From: an uncultured Acetatifactor sp.
GTDB taxonomy: Bacteria > Bacillota > Clostridia > Lachnospirales > Lachnospiraceae
Assembly: GCA_910586515.1 (NCBI GenBank)
Contig: CAJUGL010000007.1
Coordinates: forward strand, 71,111-87,394
Length of the DNA: 16,284 nucleotides
Direction of reading: 5' to 3'
Positions 13,978 through 16,284 of this stretch are shown piece by piece. Under the pieces are notes generated by a model. It had not been told where the DNA came from, made no database searches, and was given only the letters and a program-made list of their open reading frames with translations. A program made the translations under genes and the position numbers. Position 1 is the first letter of the stretch. Every line of letters starts with the position of its first letter.

Positions 13978-15645
13978 TCAAACCAAGTACCACTTCGCAT
14001 ACCGATTTGTTCCTCTCGCCGCAATCATCCCATCCTTTTTCATTGCCTGCAAAAGATTTGATACCTTCTTCGACTTCTGATTCTCACTTAGCACCTCTGG
14101 CAGTGCTTTTTCCAATATCTCCATCAAATCCTGTTTACTTCCTTCGCCCATCTTCTCCAATGCCTTTACAATCAACTGTTTGCATATATCATCATCCAAT
14201 CCCTTATTCCGAATATAATCTGCCTTTTGCCCTACAGTATCTGCCACCTTAAAAGACACAAACAAATTTGGATATCTTCCCTCTACCAATCCCTGTTTTC
14301 TCAAAATTTTAAAGTTCTCTTTGGAAATCGTTTCTTTCTTTTGAACCTTATCCAATAAAAATACTGTGTGTATATCAAGTTCTCCATTGGCATACAATAA
14401 CTGTGTATAGTTTTTATCTAATATCTTCCCATAAACCATAACTTTGACCCTGTTCATGGTATCCAGATTATATGTTGGTAACGGAAAGCATTTATCCCTC
14501 TGAATCTGATACATCATAGGTATTCCCATAGAATTTGTATCAATCATATACAAATTTACCATGGCATTACACAAGAACATATTGCGATAGTAAGGTGGTT
14601 TATACCCAGGTTCTAACGCCTGCTCAATTGTTTCTGGGATAAAGCCGCCCTCATTGATAAAAACAAGCTTGTCCTCAAATTCTTCTACATTTATTTTTCC
14701 TCTCAGCCGATAATCCTGATGCGCAATACAATTATTGAGAATCTCTTTAATCATCTCCGGCTCATATTGATCCACTTCGTCTGGAAACAAGGTTTGCTGT
14801 CCTGCTATATAACGATACTTCACATTTCGAATCCTGGAATATACCTTATCAACAGCTAACAACAGCGGCATATCAAAATGCTCATAAGTCTTTACCGAAT
14901 TATCCGCATTATAAAGTGTCCATGTTATTCTCGGAATAAAACCGTCAAAAAAATAATGAGATTCACTTTTTCCCAAAAGGAGCAAGGCTGTTCTTGTAAT
15001 ATTACCCTTTATTGTAATTCCCGCCTTATTCAACACCTCTATATCAGACAGTTTTTTCAAAATCTCCTGTGCCTTTTTACGGTCGCTCTGCCGTTTTGAA
15101 AACAATTCTCTTGCCCGTTTCACGGCTTCCTCATCTAAATCATCCAGAGCAGCGCCCTCCACGATTTCTTTTGACCAATCCATTCCAATCTGACTTCTGA
15201 TTAAATCCACTTTATTCATTGGCAGCGGCGACACCGATTCATGCTCTCTGGCATAAGCGGCTCCCTGCCATGTAGTGGGAATTCCCCTTATTGCTGGCGG
15301 AATCTGAAATGCGATAACTCTGCACTCATTCATAGACATCTCATAAATTTCCATAAAGGTCAATCTCTCATTTGTACCATTCACAAGTTCCCGCTTCAGA
15401 TTTTGAAGCCCACCCTGCTTTCGAAACTCTGTTCCCACAAACTCTTTACTGTCTGATATCCCAAAAATCAGCCATGCTTCCGATAAGCCGCGCAAATTTG
15501 CTTCATTACTCAAAGCAGAAAAGTATTTTCCAATATCATTGAATGAAAAATTACTTCTGGCCTCTTTGAATTCAGCCACTTCATTTTCAAAAGAATCTAT
15601 CAGCGCTACGATTTTTTCTTTCAGCTGTGCATCTGTGTAAATCAT
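13978..15645 (-). CDS. Schlafen/AlbA_2-domain protein with GHKL-like ATPase and winged helix
   Basis: A 555-residue protein often annotated as 'putative DNA-binding' or 'RNA-binding'. Residues 15-130 form the AlbA_2 (Schlafen-like) domain, seen in ENEVAEFKEA (20-29), an FSALSNEANLRG segment and AWLIFGISD. Residues 260-345 resemble the GHKL ATPase part found in RecG-like AlbA_2 proteins: EILNNCIAHQDY (301-312) as N-box and INEGGF (330-335) as the NPGG-like motif. The last 170 residues hold winged-helix-like segments. Eukaryotic Schlafens cut tRNA with an acidic triad; several Glu/Asp lie near the equivalent place, but activity cannot be claimed. ATG 15645 follows AAAGGTGGG; an earlier GTG at 15669 is possible. 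It is the first gene of the pair with the SIR2-STAND gene. Confidence 0.82.
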   Translation of the reverse strand: MIYTDAQLKEKIVALIDSFENEVAEFKEARSNFSFNDIGKYFSALSNEANLRGLSEAWLIFGISDSKEFVGTEFRKQGGLQNLKRELVNGTNERLTFMEIYEMSMNECRVIAFQIPPAIRGIPTTWQGAAYAREHESVSPLPMNKVDLIRSQIGMDWSKEIVEGAALDDLDEEAVKRARELFSKRQSDRKKAQEILKKLSDIEVLNKAGITIKGNITRTALLLLGKSESHYFFDGFIPRITWTLYNADNSVKTYEHFDMPLLLAVDKVYSRIRNVKYRYIAGQQTLFPDEVDQYEPEMIKEILNNCIAHQDYRLRGKINVEEFEDKLVFINEGGFIPETIEQALEPGYKPPYYRNMFLCNAMVNLYMIDTNSMGIPMMYQIQRDKCFPLPTYNLDTMNRVKVMVYGKILDKNYTQLLYANGELDIHTVFLLDKVQKKETISKENFKILRKQGLVEGRYPNLFVSFKVADTVGQKADYIRNKGLDDDICKQLIVKALEKMGEGSKQDLMEILEKALPEVLSENQKSKKVSNLLQAMKKDGMIAARGTNRYAKWYLV

Positions 15646-15669
15646 TTTGGTACGCCCACCTTTCATCAC

Positions 15670-15693
15670 TCTATGACTAAATTCTATGACTAA
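15670..15693. repeat. Direct repeat in the AlbA_2 gene leader
   Basis: The 11-base word TCTATGACTAA occurs at 15670-15680 and again at 15683-15693, a 13-base period. It lies between the predicted promoter and the start codon of the cargo operon. It may be a regulator binding site or chance. Confidence 0.5.
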
Positions 15694-15723
15694 CCCAGGA
15701 CTTCCTAGAACTAATTTAATACT

Positions 15724-15752
15724 ATTTTATATTAAATTCAGTCATTACGCAA
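15724..15752 (-). promoter_or_regulatory. Probable promoter of the two-gene cargo operon
   Basis: On the minus strand, TTGCGT (15752-15747) and TAAAAT (15729-15724) are spaced by 17 bases. A 9-base-arm palindrome, AATTTAATA ... TATTAAATT (15713-15738), surrounds the -10 box and could be an operator. The -35 is weak. Confidence 0.5.
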
Positions 15753-15763
15753 TCACCAATCGT

Positions 15764-15793
15764 AAAAGGAGCCACTCATTCTGAATGGCTCCT
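15764..15793 (-). terminator. Terminator upstream of the cargo operon
   Basis: Arms AGGAGCCA (15767-15774) and TGGCTCCT (15786-15793) pair perfectly around an 11-base loop, and the minus strand then reads TTTT. It overlaps the stop codon of the 59-residue small gene. It should insulate the cargo operon from element backbone transcription. Confidence 0.75.
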
Positions 15794-15955
15794 GATTTCT
15801 GCTGTCTGAAACATTTCTTCTTTTACACTTTCCTGCAATACCCTATCCAATTTCTCTTGATTTGCTTCAAGAAATATTTTAAGTATGTAATTGGCAGTTT
15901 CTTCCGCTGTATTAGGATTGTGAAAGCGGAAATTTAATTTAACCTTATTAGCGAT
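15776..15955 (-). CDS. Small element-encoded protein, 59 residues, probable ATC start
   Basis: The minus-strand frame reads IANKVKLNFRFHNPNTAEET and continues ANYILKIFLEANQEKLDRVL to the end ...RSHSE. It resembles, from memory, a small protein family of clostridial conjugative elements (NFRFHNPNT...ANYILKIFLEAN), normally beginning M-A-N; function unknown. No ATG, GTG or TTG occurs in frame between the upstream TGA and the HNPNT block. An ideal GGAGGTGG lies 7 bases before an ATC (15955-15953), exactly where the Met would be. Either ATC is used as a rare start or an ATG was mutated and the gene is silent or weak. No signal or membrane segment. Its stop lies in the terminator hairpin. Confidence 0.65.
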   Translation of the reverse strand: MANKVKLNFRFHNPNTAEETANYILKIFLEANQEKLDRVLQESVKEEMFQTAEIRSHSE

Positions 15956-16031
15956 AGTGAAACCACCTCCATTTCATCTTGCTACCCTAACCCCTTGTCC
16001 ATAACTATGAGTAAAAACAGAAAAATAGTCC

Positions 16032-16284
16032 TCATTTTTTTGCTCCATTCATAAGTAATCTCAACCTCTCCATTTTCTCCCTCGCTTTTGTTTTTCTGAA
16101 ATTCTCCCCGGTAATGCAGACGGGGTAGAACATTTCCGTAAGGCGGTCATAGATACGAGCGTGGGCGGTGTCCTCCGGGTTCTGCAATTCTTCAAGAGTA
16201 AGGTTCGTTGTCACGATTAAGGGCTTGCCGCTTCGGTATCGGCTGTCAATCACGTTATAGACTTGCTCTAAGCCGTATTCCGTG
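16032..16284 (-). CDS. IstB/DnaC-like ATPase, C-terminal part (cut by window edge)
   Basis: The frame is open to the right edge and ends at TGA 16034-16032, giving 83 residues of C-terminus. The segment IDSRYRSGKPLIVTTNLTLE is the typical sensor-1 region of DnaC/IstB-like helicase-loader ATPases, and ARIYDRLTEM contains the usual Arg-finger (RIYDR) motif. A GTG at 16253 is internal, not a start. Such proteins sit in the replication or maintenance module of phages and conjugative elements, or accompany IS21 transposases; the small neighbouring gene favours the conjugative element. Walker motifs lie outside the window. The 76 bases between it and the next gene hold no recognisable feature apart from that gene's ribosome binding site. 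Confidence 0.85.
   Translation of the reverse strand, partial: TEYGLEQVYNVIDSRYRSGKPLIVTTNLTLEELQNPEDTAHARIYDRLTEMFYPVCITGENFRKTKAREKMERLRLLMNGAKK

Larger units (their letters stand above)
9899..16284. mobile_element. Integrative (probably conjugative or mobilisable) element, left part
   Basis: Evidence: a large serine recombinase at one end abutting an interrupted host gene, a drop in GC relative to the host part, a two-gene probable defence cargo, and at the right edge an IstB/DnaC-like ATPase and a small protein of the sort carried by clostridial conjugative elements. No relaxase, coupling protein or T4SS gene is in view, so conjugative status is inferred. The right boundary is outside the window. 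Confidence 0.8.

Noticed and set aside
15700..16284. Second attachment junction inside the window
   Set aside because: I looked for another CATAAGGAC-like word and for the SpoIIID N-terminal half on both strands and saw neither, so the element runs past the right edge.

Overview
The window looks like a low-GC Gram-positive gut anaerobe of the Clostridia, most like Lachnospiraceae. The signs are strong AGGAGG-type ribosome binding sites, the sequence of a SpoIIID fragment, and a typical clostridial integrative element. This is inferred from protein and signal style; no 16S gene is present. Bases 1 to about 9,898 are moderately GC-rich host chromosome. From about 9,899 to the right edge is part of an inserted mobile element, with visibly AT-richer, mosaic composition.

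Host part, left to right. First comes the last gene of what is probably a paired ABC exporter (74-1900, +). A spacer with three imperfect 38-bp tandem repeats follows, behind a small Cys-containing protein on the minus strand. Next are an EamA/DMT transporter and a YciI-like protein (+). A five-gene minus-strand operon (8647 down to 3822) then encodes, in transcription order, an SCP2-domain protein, a membrane-anchored alpha/beta hydrolase, a free-standing condensation-domain protein, an acyl carrier protein and an AMP-dependent acyl ligase. Together these read as a small thiotemplated acyl-conjugation pathway: the ligase activates an acid and loads the carrier protein, the condensation-like enzyme transfers the acyl group, and the hydrolase and SCP2 protein handle the lipid substrate or product. 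A divergent TetR regulator (9002-9628) faces it. Two TTCGAC-type palindromes frame the operon promoter, so TetR control is well supported.

Element part. On the minus strand, right after the TetR gene and a strong shared hairpin, lie the last 50 codons of the sporulation regulator gene spoIIID, starting inside its DNA-recognition helix. Immediately abutting it is the stop codon of a large serine recombinase (9894-11429). The element therefore appears integrated inside spoIIID, with the 5' half of the gene and the other junction outside the window. This resembles the skin-type elements known in sigK, and could be either a developmental switch or a plain loss of sporulation.

Behind the recombinase is a two-gene cargo operon: a Schlafen/AlbA_2 plus GHKL-ATPase-like protein (13978-15645), then a SIR2-STAND-helical repeat protein (11543-13930). 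The second has the architecture of AVAST type 5-like anti-phage proteins. The right end enters the element's conserved backbone: a 59-residue small protein that appears to begin at ATC, and the C-terminus of an IstB/DnaC-like ATPase cut by the window edge.
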